From NCBI GenBank assembly GCA_001898935.1, contig MKVT01000020.1:62001-126000 (forward strand): 64,000 nt of DNA, given 5' to 3'. The stretch comes from Paludibacter sp. 47-17. Its GTDB lineage: Bacteria > Bacteroidota > Bacteroidia > Bacteroidales > Paludibacteraceae. Positions 33,937 to 42,700 of the stretch are shown piece by piece. Numbering within the stretch: position 1 is the stretch's first letter; each line of letters opens with the position of its first letter. Position numbers and translations under genes: made by a program. The notes beneath the pieces are model-generated. The model was given only the letters and a program-made list of their open reading frames with translations, was not told where the DNA came from and did no database searches.

Positions 33937-34830
33937 TCACACTTCAATATCGTCTAAAGTAGCAACCTTAAACTCAAATCCTGTTGCCTTCAGCCGGCGT
34001 GAACTCACCCGGCTGCCATCGGTAACGATTACCGCCATTTCGCCTAACAGCAACCTCAGCATAAAAGCCGGCACGGGAGGAAAAAGGAAGGGCTTACCCA
34101 ATTTGCGGGCGAGTGTCCTCATCAGTTCCCGGTTGGTAATATGTTCCGGTGCAACCGCGTTCCAGGCGCCGCTCATCGATTCGTCGCAGATGGCCCGGAG
34201 GTATAGCCGGCATAAATCGTCGAGGTGAATCCAGGGCATATATTGCCGGCCGTTGCCCAGCGGTCCGCCCAGGCCCGATTTGATCGGCAGCAGCATTTTC
34301 TCGAGAGCCGGAGCCCCCTTGGCCAGCACTACTCCTGTACGCATTTTCACGGTACGTATGCCCGCCGATTGAAAACGATCGGCCGCTTTCTCCCATTGTA
34401 CACATACATCGGCCAGGAAATCCCTGCCGGCAGGAGAATATTCGTCGTAAATGGTTTCGGTGGTAGCCGAACCGTAATATCCGGTAGCCGAAGCCGATAC
34501 AAAGGCTTTCAGCGGAAGCTGTAATTGGCTTACTTTGGCAAGGAGCAGCTCTGCCGTAAGCGTACGGCTTTCCAGGATATCCTTTTTACGCCGGGCAGTC
34601 CAGCGTCCGTTACCAATACTGCTTCCCGCCAGATGAATAATATATTCGACGCCTTCAAAAGCACGGTCATCCGCCTCCTTCGCCGCCGGGTTCCAGAGGA
34701 AGTAACCTTCCTGCACCGCCAGCTCGCGACGGGTAGTAAGCCGGCGTACCGAAAAGCCGGCATCTTTTAATACACGCACCAGCGATTTCCCGACCAATCC
34801 GGTCGATCCGGTAAGCAAAACAGAACTCAT
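33937..34830 (-). CDS. TIGR01777-family NAD(P)-dependent epimerase (SDR39U1-type)
   Basis: Extended short-chain dehydrogenase/reductase of unknown substrate. The 297-residue protein has the Rossmann motif GSTGLVG near residue 8, IIHLAGSSIGNGRW near residue 62, which is diagnostic of the TIGR01777 family, a FVSASATGYYG segment with the active-site Tyr near 115, and the C-terminal DUF1731 part (AVAPEHITNRELMRTLARKL). The ATG at 34830 places the Rossmann motif at the N-terminus; the extension to 34887 runs across the promoter and is rejected. It is divergent from the tRNA-Gln gene. Its biological role is not established. Confidence 0.92.
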   Translation of the reverse strand: MSSVLLTGSTGLVGKSLVRVLKDAGFSVRRLTTRRELAVQEGYFLWNPAAKEADDRAFEGVEYIIHLAGSSIGNGRWTARRKKDILESRTLTAELLLAKVSQLQLPLKAFVSASATGYYGSATTETIYDEYSPAGRDFLADVCVQWEKAADRFQSAGIRTVKMRTGVVLAKGAPALEKMLLPIKSGLGGPLGNGRQYMPWIHLDDLCRLYLRAICDESMSGAWNAVAPEHITNRELMRTLARKLGKPFLFPPVPAFMLRLLLGEMAVIVTDGSRVSSRRLKATGFEFKVATLDDIEV

Positions 34831-34856
34831 ATTCTTTTTCGTGATTAGTGTGGTTG

Positions 34857-34888
34857 CAAATGTACATTTTTTTGCAAAATTACCCAAT
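34857..34888 (-). promoter_or_regulatory. Promoter of the TIGR01777 gene
   Basis: On the minus strand ATTG, a 20-base spacer and TACATTTG (34857-34864) give a good Bacteroidetes promoter, 26 bases upstream of the chosen start codon. It lies back to back with the tRNA promoter. Confidence 0.65.
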
Positions 34889-34893
34889 TGCCC

Positions 34894-34924
34894 TTTGTGT
34901 TTTTCTAAAAAAGTATTACATTTG
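34894..34924 (+). promoter_or_regulatory. Promoter of tRNA-Gln
   Basis: TTTG at 34894-34897, a 19-base spacer and TACATTTG at 34917-34924 exactly match TTTG-N19-21-TAnnTTTG. The tRNA begins 20 bases further on. Confidence 0.8.
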
Positions 34925-34943
34925 CAATCCGAAAATAAAACAC

Positions 34944-35014
34944 TGACTTATGGTGTAATGGTAGCACTACAGATTCTGGATCTGTCTGTCTAGGTTCGAA
35001 TCCTAGTAAGTCAA
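34944..35014 (+). tRNA. tRNA-Gln (anticodon CTG)
   Basis: A complete cloverleaf: acceptor stem TGACTTA/TAAGTCA with 7 perfect pairs, D stem GTG/CAC, anticodon stem ACAGA/TCTGT with loop TTCTGGA (anticodon CTG at 34976-34978), and T stem CTAGG/CCTAG with loop TTCGAAT. The discriminator base is A and a full CCA is not encoded (ACA follows the stem). It reads CAG codons. A strong promoter precedes it and a terminator hairpin follows, so it is a single-tRNA transcript. Confidence 0.97.
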
Positions 35015-35022
35015 CACTTGTG

Positions 35023-35066
35023 AACGCTGAAAATCTGTCAATAAGATTTTTAGCGTTTCTGTTTTG
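35023..35066 (+). terminator. Terminator after tRNA-Gln
   Basis: A 13-bp stem (arms 35023-35035 and 35045-35057; AACGCTGAAAATC / GATTTTTAGCGTT with one G-U wobble) and a 9-nt loop, followed by TCTGTTTTG. It also lies 18 bases past the stop of the convergent dehydrogenase gene and could serve both directions. Confidence 0.8.
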
Positions 35067-35084
35067 TAGCGTTGGCACTCCATA

Positions 35085-35831
35085 CTACCTGCGGTATATC
35101 GTCGACGGCGCCGACTGAGCCTTCGGATAAACCGTAACATCGGCAATCGTTACCCTTTCCGGCACATTAACCACATAGGCGATCAAATCAGCAATATCTT
35201 CGGCAATAAGCGGTTCGTAGCCCTCGTACACTTTTTTAGCCCGTTCCTTGTCGCCTTTAAACCGTACTTCCGAGAATTCTGTTTCTACCGCTCCCGGAGC
35301 TATGTTCGTAACTTTGATTCCCTGTTCGGTCAAATCGAGCCTCATGCCTTCGCTGATGGCTTCCACCGCCTTTTTGGAGGCACAATACACCACGCCGTTG
35401 GCATAGGTTTGTTTGCCGGCCACCGAACTGAGATTGATAATATGCCCTTTTTTCCGTTCAATCATTCCGGGGATAATCGCCCGGGAAACATACAACAACC
35501 CTTTTACATTTCCATCCATCATCGCATCCCAATCGTCGGTATCGCCTGTTTGGATAGGCGATAATCCATGTGCATTTCCCGCACTATTCACCAAAACAGC
35601 AATATTTTTCCATTCCTCCGGCAGTTTGCCGAGTTGAGACTCCACCTCCTTGCGGTCGCGTACATCGAAGGCCAGCGTGTACACCTGTGTGGTTAGCAGT
35701 TGTTTCAGTTCTTCCAACTTCTCGGTTCTGCGTCCGCACAGGATCAAATCATACCCGTTTTCAGCTAGTTTGAGAGCGGTTGCTCTGCCGATTCCGGAAG
35801 TGGCGCCGGTGATTAAAGCAATTTTTTTCAT
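35085..35831 (-). CDS. SDR family NAD(P)-dependent oxidoreductase (YdfG-like)
   Basis: Classical short-chain dehydrogenase, 248 residues. The cofactor motif TGATSGIG is at residues 8-15, NSAGNAHG near residue 85, and the catalytic triad has Ser in NLSSVAGK (about 136-137) and Tyr-x3-Lys in YCASKKA (about 150-154). PGAVETEF near residue 182 follows the cofactor loop. The overall sequence is like the YdfG 3-hydroxy-acid/L-allo-threonine dehydrogenase type, but SDR substrates cannot be read reliably. It is monocistronic, convergent with the tRNA gene and divergent from the propeller regulator. Confidence 0.93.
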   Translation of the reverse strand: MKKIALITGATSGIGRATALKLAENGYDLILCGRRTEKLEELKQLLTTQVYTLAFDVRDRKEVESQLGKLPEEWKNIAVLVNSAGNAHGLSPIQTGDTDDWDAMMDGNVKGLLYVSRAIIPGMIERKKGHIINLSSVAGKQTYANGVVYCASKKAVEAISEGMRLDLTEQGIKVTNIAPGAVETEFSEVRFKGDKERAKKVYEGYEPLIAEDIADLIAYVVNVPERVTIADVTVYPKAQSAPSTIYRR

Positions 35832-35991
35832 TTCTTACAAATTTAAATTCTGAGGTGGTTTACTTTTTATGTTTTATGGTTACTCAGTTCCAGCAATCGC
35901 TTGCCCGATCCGGTGAGGTTGTAAATTTTGTTCTAGGATATTGTTCCTCACGATTTTGATGGGAAACGATTCTGCCTGTTTTTAAGCTATG

Positions 35992-35999
35992 CAAATATA
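35992..35999 (-). promoter_or_regulatory. Possible -7 element for the SDR gene
   Basis: Reads TATATTTG on the minus strand. It lies about 160 bases upstream of the SDR start, which would imply a long leader. A second match (TAAATTTG, 35838-35845) is only 6 bases from the start codon and is less likely. The gap of about 280 bases between the SDR gene and the regulator holds nothing else I can identify. Confidence 0.35.
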
Positions 36000-36076
36000 A
36001 ACAAACTAATCGACGAATAGTGACAGCTTGCCTCAATTAATTCCACCAAGTTCGGACGCATATGATTTAAAAATAT

Positions 36077-36084
36077 TATATTTG
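36077..36084 (+). promoter_or_regulatory. -7 element before the propeller regulator
   Basis: TATATTTG, a full TAnnTTTG match, 28 bases before the ATG at 36113. A TTCG 22 bases upstream is a weak -33 candidate. Confidence 0.5.
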
Positions 36085-36112
36085 CAAGGTGTTAACAAGT
36101 ACCAAAATCGAA

Positions 36113-38911
36113 ATGCCATTCTTACAAAAATCAGCGTTGATCGTGTTTTTGATGAGTGTGTTGTTGTGTAACTATTCAGTATCACAGCACTATAGTTTCC
36201 GTTCGCTGACCATGGACGATGGTTTGTCCAATTTTGTGGTTACTTCTTTTTTCAAAGATTCGCGAGGGTTTATGTGGATAGGGACCGATAACTGTCTCGA
36301 CCGGTTTGATGGTGTGACAATCCGTCATTTTCCCTTTCATCAGGGCGATATCAACCGTAAACGGGTCAAAAGTATTATCGAAAGTGCCGATAATCAGCTG
36401 TATGCCGGAAACGGCATGGGACTGTGGAGGGTGAATGAACAAGCCCGGCAGATGGAGCAGGTTTTCGCAAATGAGATCGATTGCGAAGTGCATGTTTTGT
36501 ATCGTAAAGCAGGTGAGTCCGTTCTGTATATCGGAACCGAAAAAGGTCTTTTTTGGTGGGAGCCCGATAATCAATTACAGTTCTTGCCGCTTGATAAAAA
36601 CGTGCTTTCTCAAACCAATGCTGTTACGGGAATTACTTCGGATAAGGAGGGTTTGCTATGGCTGGCTACTAAAAACGGATTGGTACGGTTGGATCCCCGG
36701 AATCTTCAAACGAAGGTGTTTTACAACGGGGCAACATCATCGTTTCATAAAATAACCCGTATTGCTACTACGTTGTACATGGGAACTTCAAACTCCGGTG
36801 TGCATACCTTTTCAATTGATAGCCAGAAATTTGGTAAAACGGTAGGGCTCGGTTCGGATATTATTACCGATTTGTCGTCCGATACGATCGACCGACTTTA
36901 TGTAGCTACCGATGGCAATGGGGTTCATTTTATTTCGCACAGCGGGCAGCAGATCATTCAGTCGCTTCGTTATAATCCTCGCCAGCAGGATGGCATTCGC
37001 TCCAACTCTGTATATTCGTTGTTGGTGGATAAAGATGGAATTGTATGGATCGGTTTTTACCAGGCTGGCGTTGATTATAGTTTGTTTCAAAATCGGTTGT
37101 TCACCACCTATTCATTTCCTCCTTTTTTTGATTCCGCCGGATTACCCGTACGTTCTTTTTTTATTCGGAACAATGAGAAACTGATCGGTACGCGCGAAGG
37201 TTTGTACTACATCAACGAGCAACAGAACCTGGTTGCGAATTTCACCCGCAACGACCTTCGGTCCAATTTAGTGCTTTCGTTACATTACTATCACGGCGAA
37301 TATTATATAGGAACCTACGGTGGTGGGGCGTCGGTGCTCAATCCCGCTAACCGAAAAGTAAGGCCGTTTCAGGCTGGTTTAGTGTTTGAGAAAGGCCATG
37401 TGTTCCATTTCGAAGAAGATAGAGATGGGAATTTGTGGATGGCCACTTCGGGAGGAGTGGTGCGATACTCGAAGCGCAACAACGAACTTACGGTATACGA
37501 CAGTTCCAATTCGCCTCTTCCGGGCGGTAATGTGTTTTATATCTTTTTCGATAGCACGGGCAAGGGCTGGATTGCAACCGAAAAAGGCCTGTATATCTAC
37601 GATCCGGTTACAAAAGCTATTCATGCGGATAAATTTCCTACCGGCTTTTTCAATAAAGAAATTATTAAACTCATTTACGAAGATACCGCCAATCGCCTGT
37701 TTTTTTGTCCGGATAAAGGAAATATTTGGGTATCGGATCTGCATATGCGCGAATTTTCACCCCTCGGTATGACCAACCGGTTTCAGGGACGTATTTTTCT
37801 TTCCGTTATTGAAGATGCCCGCCAGACCTATTGGTTCGGAAGCGATAACGGACTCATTTCGATGCAAGCCGATGAAGATGCTTATCATAGTTTTGGTTTT
37901 ATGGATGGCATTCCTGATCCCGTTTTCAATACGGATGCTGCCTATCGTGACGAAGAGGGCCGGTTGTGGTTTGGTAATGCCAAAGGATTACTGTATGTTG
38001 ATCCGGAACAGGTGAATACTGCAAAGCAGCAGTTTTATCCGATTCAGTTTACCGGATTACTTGTGAATGGGGAAGAAGCAAGCTCCGAGTTAATGCGTAG
38101 TTTGACTGGCAAAAAGACGGTCAGACTCAGTTATCTGCAGAATAATATAACCTTTCAATTTGTGAATCTTGTGTATTCACAGCCTTCAACCCTTGTTTAC
38201 GAATATAAATTAGAAGGACACGACGCGGAATGGAAGCTTCTTTCGGGAGGCCAGCACGAGGTGAGGTATTCAAATTTGAACGCCGGGAATTATGTTTTTA
38301 AAGTTCGCGCAGAAGGGAATAAAGAGTCGGAAGCGGTATTGAACGTGCACATCCAATCGTTTTTTACCCTCACGTTCTGGTTGATTGCACTTGTGGTAGC
38401 AGTAGTACTCTATTTCTTTGCCTCTCAACTCTACAGGCTGTATAAACGGTTGATGAATAAAGTGATAAGTCTGAGCAGCGGCTCTTCGGCTGCAGCGGCC
38501 GAAAGAAACGAGGAAAAATACAAAAATCTGAAATTGGGTGACGACGAATGTAAACTTTTGTATGCCAATGTCGAGCAGTTGATGGCCGTTGCCAAACCGT
38601 TTATCAATCCCGAGTTGAAGCTGGCCGACCTGGCCAGCGCCCTGAATGTATCCTCCTCGGTGCTTTCGTATTTTTTCAATCAGTATTTGAATAAAAGTTA
38701 TTATGATTTCGTCAACGAATACCGCATTGGTGAATTTAAACGAATTGTAAACGATACAGCCGATATTTCGCGCTACACCCTTTCTGCTTTAGCCGAGCAA
38801 TGTGGATTCAGTTCGCGCGCTTCCTTTTTCCGTTCGTTTAAAAAACTGACAGGTATCACCCCCAACGAGTTTATCCGGAGTGTAGGTAAAAGTGCCATGT
38901 CGGGTGATTAA
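36113..38911 (+). CDS. One-piece PUL regulator: propeller, Y_Y_Y, TM helix, AraC HTH
   Basis: Transmembrane transcription regulator of 932 residues. A signal peptide (1-25) leads to a periplasmic double propeller built of Reg_prop repeats (SRGFMWIGTDNCLDRFDG and similar blades, about 30-640), a Y_Y_Y domain (about 665-745; YEYKLEGHDAEWKLLSGG), one transmembrane helix (about 749-772), a coiled linker and a cytoplasmic AraC-type HTH (about 828-925; ALAEQCGFSSRASFFRSFKK). Hybrid two-component regulators share both ends but have a histidine kinase and receiver in the middle; here they are absent, with only about 55 residues between membrane and HTH. It sits directly upstream of the PUL on the same strand and is probably its glycan sensor. 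An in-frame GTG at 36089 is rejected for poor placement. Confidence 0.9.
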   Translation: MPFLQKSALIVFLMSVLLCNYSVSQHYSFRSLTMDDGLSNFVVTSFFKDSRGFMWIGTDNCLDRFDGVTIRHFPFHQGDINRKRVKSIIESADNQLYAGNGMGLWRVNEQARQMEQVFANEIDCEVHVLYRKAGESVLYIGTEKGLFWWEPDNQLQFLPLDKNVLSQTNAVTGITSDKEGLLWLATKNGLVRLDPRNLQTKVFYNGATSSFHKITRIATTLYMGTSNSGVHTFSIDSQKFGKTVGLGSDIITDLSSDTIDRLYVATDGNGVHFISHSGQQIIQSLRYNPRQQDGIRSNSVYSLLVDKDGIVWIGFYQAGVDYSLFQNRLFTTYSFPPFFDSAGLPVRSFFIRNNEKLIGTREGLYYINEQQNLVANFTRNDLRSNLVLSLHYYHGEYYIGTYGGGASVLNPANRKVRPFQAGLVFEKGHVFHFEEDRDGNLWMATSGGVVRYSKRNNELTVYDSSNSPLPGGNVFYIFFDSTGKGWIATEKGLYIYDPVTKAIHADKFPTGFFNKEIIKLIYEDTANRLFFCPDKGNIWVSDLHMREFSPLGMTNRFQGRIFLSVIEDARQTYWFGSDNGLISMQADEDAYHSFGFMDGIPDPVFNTDAAYRDEEGRLWFGNAKGLLYVDPEQVNTAKQQFYPIQFTGLLVNGEEASSELMRSLTGKKTVRLSYLQNNITFQFVNLVYSQPSTLVYEYKLEGHDAEWKLLSGGQHEVRYSNLNAGNYVFKVRAEGNKESEAVLNVHIQSFFTLTFWLIALVVAVVLYFFASQLYRLYKRLMNKVISLSSGSSAAAAERNEEKYKNLKLGDDECKLLYANVEQLMAVAKPFINPELKLADLASALNVSSSVLSYFFNQYLNKSYYDFVNEYRIGEFKRIVNDTADISRYTLSALAEQCGFSSRASFFRSFKKLTGITPNEFIRSVGKSAMSGD

Positions 38912-39007
38912 CCGTGCCCGGCGCTTCTCAATCCGGAAATTTACCTTCCTGTATAGCGTACTTTTACCGTATGTTTAGTCGCAAAATAAAATGAGACTTT
39001 GTTTAAC

Positions 39008-39046
39008 TGTCTGTTTTATAGCGATATAATTATTGTTTGTCTGTTT
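39008..39046 (+). promoter_or_regulatory. Tandem direct repeat upstream of the PUL promoter
   Basis: TGTCTGTTT occurs at 39008-39016 and again at 39038-39046, exactly 30 bases apart (about three helical turns), 34 bases upstream of the -33 element. AraC-type regulators usually bind direct repeats upstream of promoters, so this is a candidate site for the regulator encoded just before. The rest of the gap (38912-39141) holds only this and the promoter. Confidence 0.5.
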
Positions 39047-39079
39047 AAATGGGATGAGATTCATTTGAGCTCTTTTTTT

Positions 39080-39110
39080 ATTGCCGGTCGGATCGGGTGC
39101 TCTACATTTG
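39080..39110 (+). promoter_or_regulatory. Promoter of the sigma factor and PUL
   Basis: ATTG at 39080-39083, a 19-base spacer and TACATTTG at 39103-39110 fit the Bacteroidetes promoter consensus. The sigma-factor ATG lies 31 bases downstream. No comparable promoter precedes susC, so the operon probably starts here. Confidence 0.7.
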
Positions 39111-39141
39111 CGTAGAGAAACATTACCATCTGATACCACCT

Positions 39142-39675
39142 ATGCATCGATTTGCACTACATATGTACGAGCATCTATCAGCCGACGGCATGATAGCAGC
39201 AGTCTATGCCGGGCAGTTGCCTTACATTCTCAATTTTATAAAAAAGAGAATTGATAATCCTGCCGATGCCGAAGACCTTGCGCAAGATGCATTTGTAAAG
39301 TTGCTTGAATACAAACAAATGATTCGTCCGGCAACGCTTCAATCCCTGGTGTTTACTATTGTCCGCAATCAAATTGCAGATTACAGGCGTCGGCATTTCC
39401 GTAGGCCGGAACTCTTGTGCGTTGATTACGGAGCTACGCTGCCTGCAGCCGAAACCGCAGATAGCCGCTTGCTTGTGCATGAATTGGCCGGGATGGAACG
39501 GGCGGTTGTAAAAGCAATGTCCGGTCGGCGGCGAGCGGTATACCGTCTGCATCGTTATGCCGAGCTGTCGGCTCATGATATTGCGGTTGAACTGAAGTTG
39601 AGCAAACGTACTGTCGAAAGTCATTTGCTTGCGGGACGTAAAATGGTAAGAACATTACTTCGACCCTGTATATAA
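39142..39675 (+). CDS. ECF-type RNA polymerase sigma factor, no adjacent anti-sigma
   Basis: Cytoplasmic alternative sigma factor of 177 residues. Region 2 is at about 15-85 (NPADAEDLAQDAFVKLLEY, TLQSLVFTIVRNQIADYRRR) and region 4 at about 115-172 (LSAHDIAVELKLSKRTVESH as the HTH). The ATG at 39142 follows the promoter; the TTG at 39097 overlaps the -7 element and is rejected. ECF factors beside SusC genes are usually followed by a FecR-like anti-sigma gene, and the SusC then carries an N-terminal STN signalling domain. Here susC starts 30 bases after the stop with no anti-sigma between, and this SusC has no STN domain. Control of sigma activity may therefore be transcriptional, via the upstream regulator. 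Confidence 0.9.
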   Translation: MHRFALHMYEHLSADGMIAAVYAGQLPYILNFIKKRIDNPADAEDLAQDAFVKLLEYKQMIRPATLQSLVFTIVRNQIADYRRRHFRRPELLCVDYGATLPAAETADSRLLVHELAGMERAVVKAMSGRRRAVYRLHRYAELSAHDIAVELKLSKRTVESHLLAGRKMVRTLLRPCI

Positions 39676-39705
39676 ACAAAATTGTTAACATTTAAATTTA
39701 TAAGT

Positions 39706-42700
39706 ATGAGGCAAATTAGACTGTATGTCGGAAAAGCACTTCGTCTGTTTTTTAATAGATTCCTAGTCTTTTCAGTTTTAGTTTTGACAACTAACGTAAT
39801 GTATGCGCAGACTACAGTACGTGGAAAAGTAACCGACAACACAGGGCTCGGGATTATCGGGGCCAGTGTAGTGGTAAAAGGAACCTCCCATGGAACAGTA
39901 ACCAATTTCAACGGAGAGTATGTTCTGTCGGTCAATCCGACCAATGCGACGCTTGTGGTGTCGTACGTAGGTTTTAAGTCGCAGGAGTTTGCACTTAATG
40001 GACGTACGGTAGCCAATTTCGTTCTTTCTGAAGATGCCGAATTGCTGGATGAAGTGGTAGTCGTAGGATATGGTACTCAAAAGAAAGTGAATGTGACCGG
40101 CTCTATTGCATCCGTCGATGCTAAGGCCTTTACAGATAAGGGAGCTGTGTCGAATCCTTTGCAAACCCTACAAGGGCAGATTGCCGGAATGACGGTTTCG
40201 CGTTCTTCTTCGTCGGCTCCGGGGCGGGAAGGATGGAGTTTTAATATTCGTGGAAATGCTTCGATCAATAACACGAGCACACTGGTTCTGATTGACGGGG
40301 TACCGGCCGGAATCAACGATATCAACCCCGACGACATTCAGAGTATGGATGTGTTAAAAGACGGAGCTGCTGCAATCTATGGCTCACGTGCTGCCGGCGG
40401 AGTAATTCTGATCACTACGAAGAGGGGGAAGGCCCAAAAGCCTAAGGTTACCTATCGGGGGAATGTTGATTATAAGATGTCGCGTTCGCAATATGAATGG
40501 ATGAGTATGTCTCAATGGGCTCATTATGTTGAAGAAACATCGGCTAACGATAATAATATCGATGGCTCGACATTCCTTGGCGCTCATGGAGCATTCCCGT
40601 ACAATATGTTACATGCCATGAAAACCATGGATCCGCGTTACATCAACACTGTACAGAATTACCGCGAAATGGGAGGGACAACCTCGGGAATCAACGACAT
40701 CGGTTTTATGGATTACGACCTGGCAAAGGCAACCTGGGGAAATTATATCAATCACTCACATTCGATTCAGGTAGCAGGCGGCAGCGAAACGGCAACTTAT
40801 AATCTATCGTTGGGTTACATGCACAATGGTTCGCCGTTGAAATGGGGCGACGATGAGTCGAAGCGCTACAATGTACGTCTCAATACCGATTTTAAAATCA
40901 ATAAGTGGCTCGATATTGCCGCCAATATGGCTTACGAACGGAGGAATACGGTTTATCCTTCGTTACGTCCTTCTGAAATTAATGGAAATCCTCCGGGTTC
41001 ACCGCTGCAGACCAAGACCGGACAAGCTTATGGCTGGGCCAATAATACCAATGCGCCGATGCGTGCGTTGCTGGGTGGAAGTACATTTCGAAATGTCAAC
41101 AGTTTCACGATTAATCTTCAACCTACCGTTCGTTTGTCGAAGAATCTGAATTTTATCGGCCAGATTGCATTTAATCCCTGGGATACATTTGATAAAAACT
41201 ACGAAAATCGCATTCAGTGGTACGATTACAATGATGTGCCTTATGCTACTCAGATCAGTCCATCGACCAACTGGATGCGCAGGGATGCCAAAACGGTTCT
41301 CAAAGAGAATTATCAGGGCTATTTTGAATATAAAAACACCATTGCTTCGGATCATGCGTTGGCAGTTATGCTCGGAGCCTCGTACGAAAAGGAACGTGCC
41401 GAGAGTTTTGGCGTGCGTTCCAATTCGTTATCGACCAGTGATATCCATTCTGTCGCTTCCACGCTTACCGATGCCAGTACAGTAACGCCGACCGATGCTA
41501 TCAGTGTATGGGCATTGGGTTCGTATTTCTCTCGTATTAATTACGGATACCAGGATAAATACCTGATTGAAGTATTGGGTCGTTACGATGGGTCATCCCG
41601 GTTTCTCGAAGGGTATCGGTGGAAGCCGTTTTATGGAACTTCCATCGGCTGGAGAATGTCGGAGGAAACCTGGTTAAAAGATGCTGTGGTTTTTGATAAC
41701 CTGAAAATCAGAGCTTCGTATGGTGAAGCCGGAAATCAAAACGGAATTGGCATTTACGATGGATACGCATTGATCAATAAAAATGTATCGTCGGGGGTGA
41801 CGCATAATTTTCCGATTTTTGGTCCTGATGCCACTTCAGGTGCTGCGGTAACCCAAACCTTGACACAGGCCAATGTGGTAGCACTCGACCGGACCTGGGA
41901 AGTAATTAAAACCACGAATATCGGTATCGATTTCGCGGTGCTGAATAACCGTTTGAGCGGTAGCCTGGATTATTTCTGGAAACTTAACGACGGTATGTTG
42001 GTCAGCGTGGTCTATCCTACGGTATACGGAGCCACCGCCCCCAGTACTAATTCGGGCGAGATGCAGGTTCAGGGATGGGAAATAGCTTTCAACTGGAGAG
42101 ACCGCATCGATCAGTTCCATTATTACCTGGGATTTAACCTGAGCGATAACTGGAACAAACTCACAAAAATGGAGAATGCTACGGTTAAAAATACCAATGC
42201 AATTACCAATACCCTTCTCGATTATCAAACCGGTACCTTCTGGGGTCTAGGGTGGGAGAAACTGATCGAAACTCAGGAAGAACTCAATGCTTATAAGGAA
42301 ATGCTGGCTAATGCCGATGGAACGAAATTGCCCAGTTATACTACCGTGAATATTGGCGATGCAAAATACCGCGACCTCGACGGCGATGGTGATGTGGATT
42401 ATGACGATCGTAAGTTGTTGGGAGATAATTCGCTGCGTTACAATTTCTCTTTTAATGCCGGTGGGGAATACAAAGGGTTTGATGTTTCGGTAGTCCTTCA
42501 AGGGGTAGGCAAATCTACTATCGTGCGCAATTCAGATAATGCCATCTCGGCACCCGGACGGAATACGTATCAAAATCAGGGGGCTACCTGGTGGGGACGA
42601 ACCTGGAGTACGATAGGCGAAAATCAGGCGTACGCCAATGCTACCTTCGATTATTTCGGTGTTCAAACCCCTCCGGTGTTTCAAGCTGTGAATAAAGATC

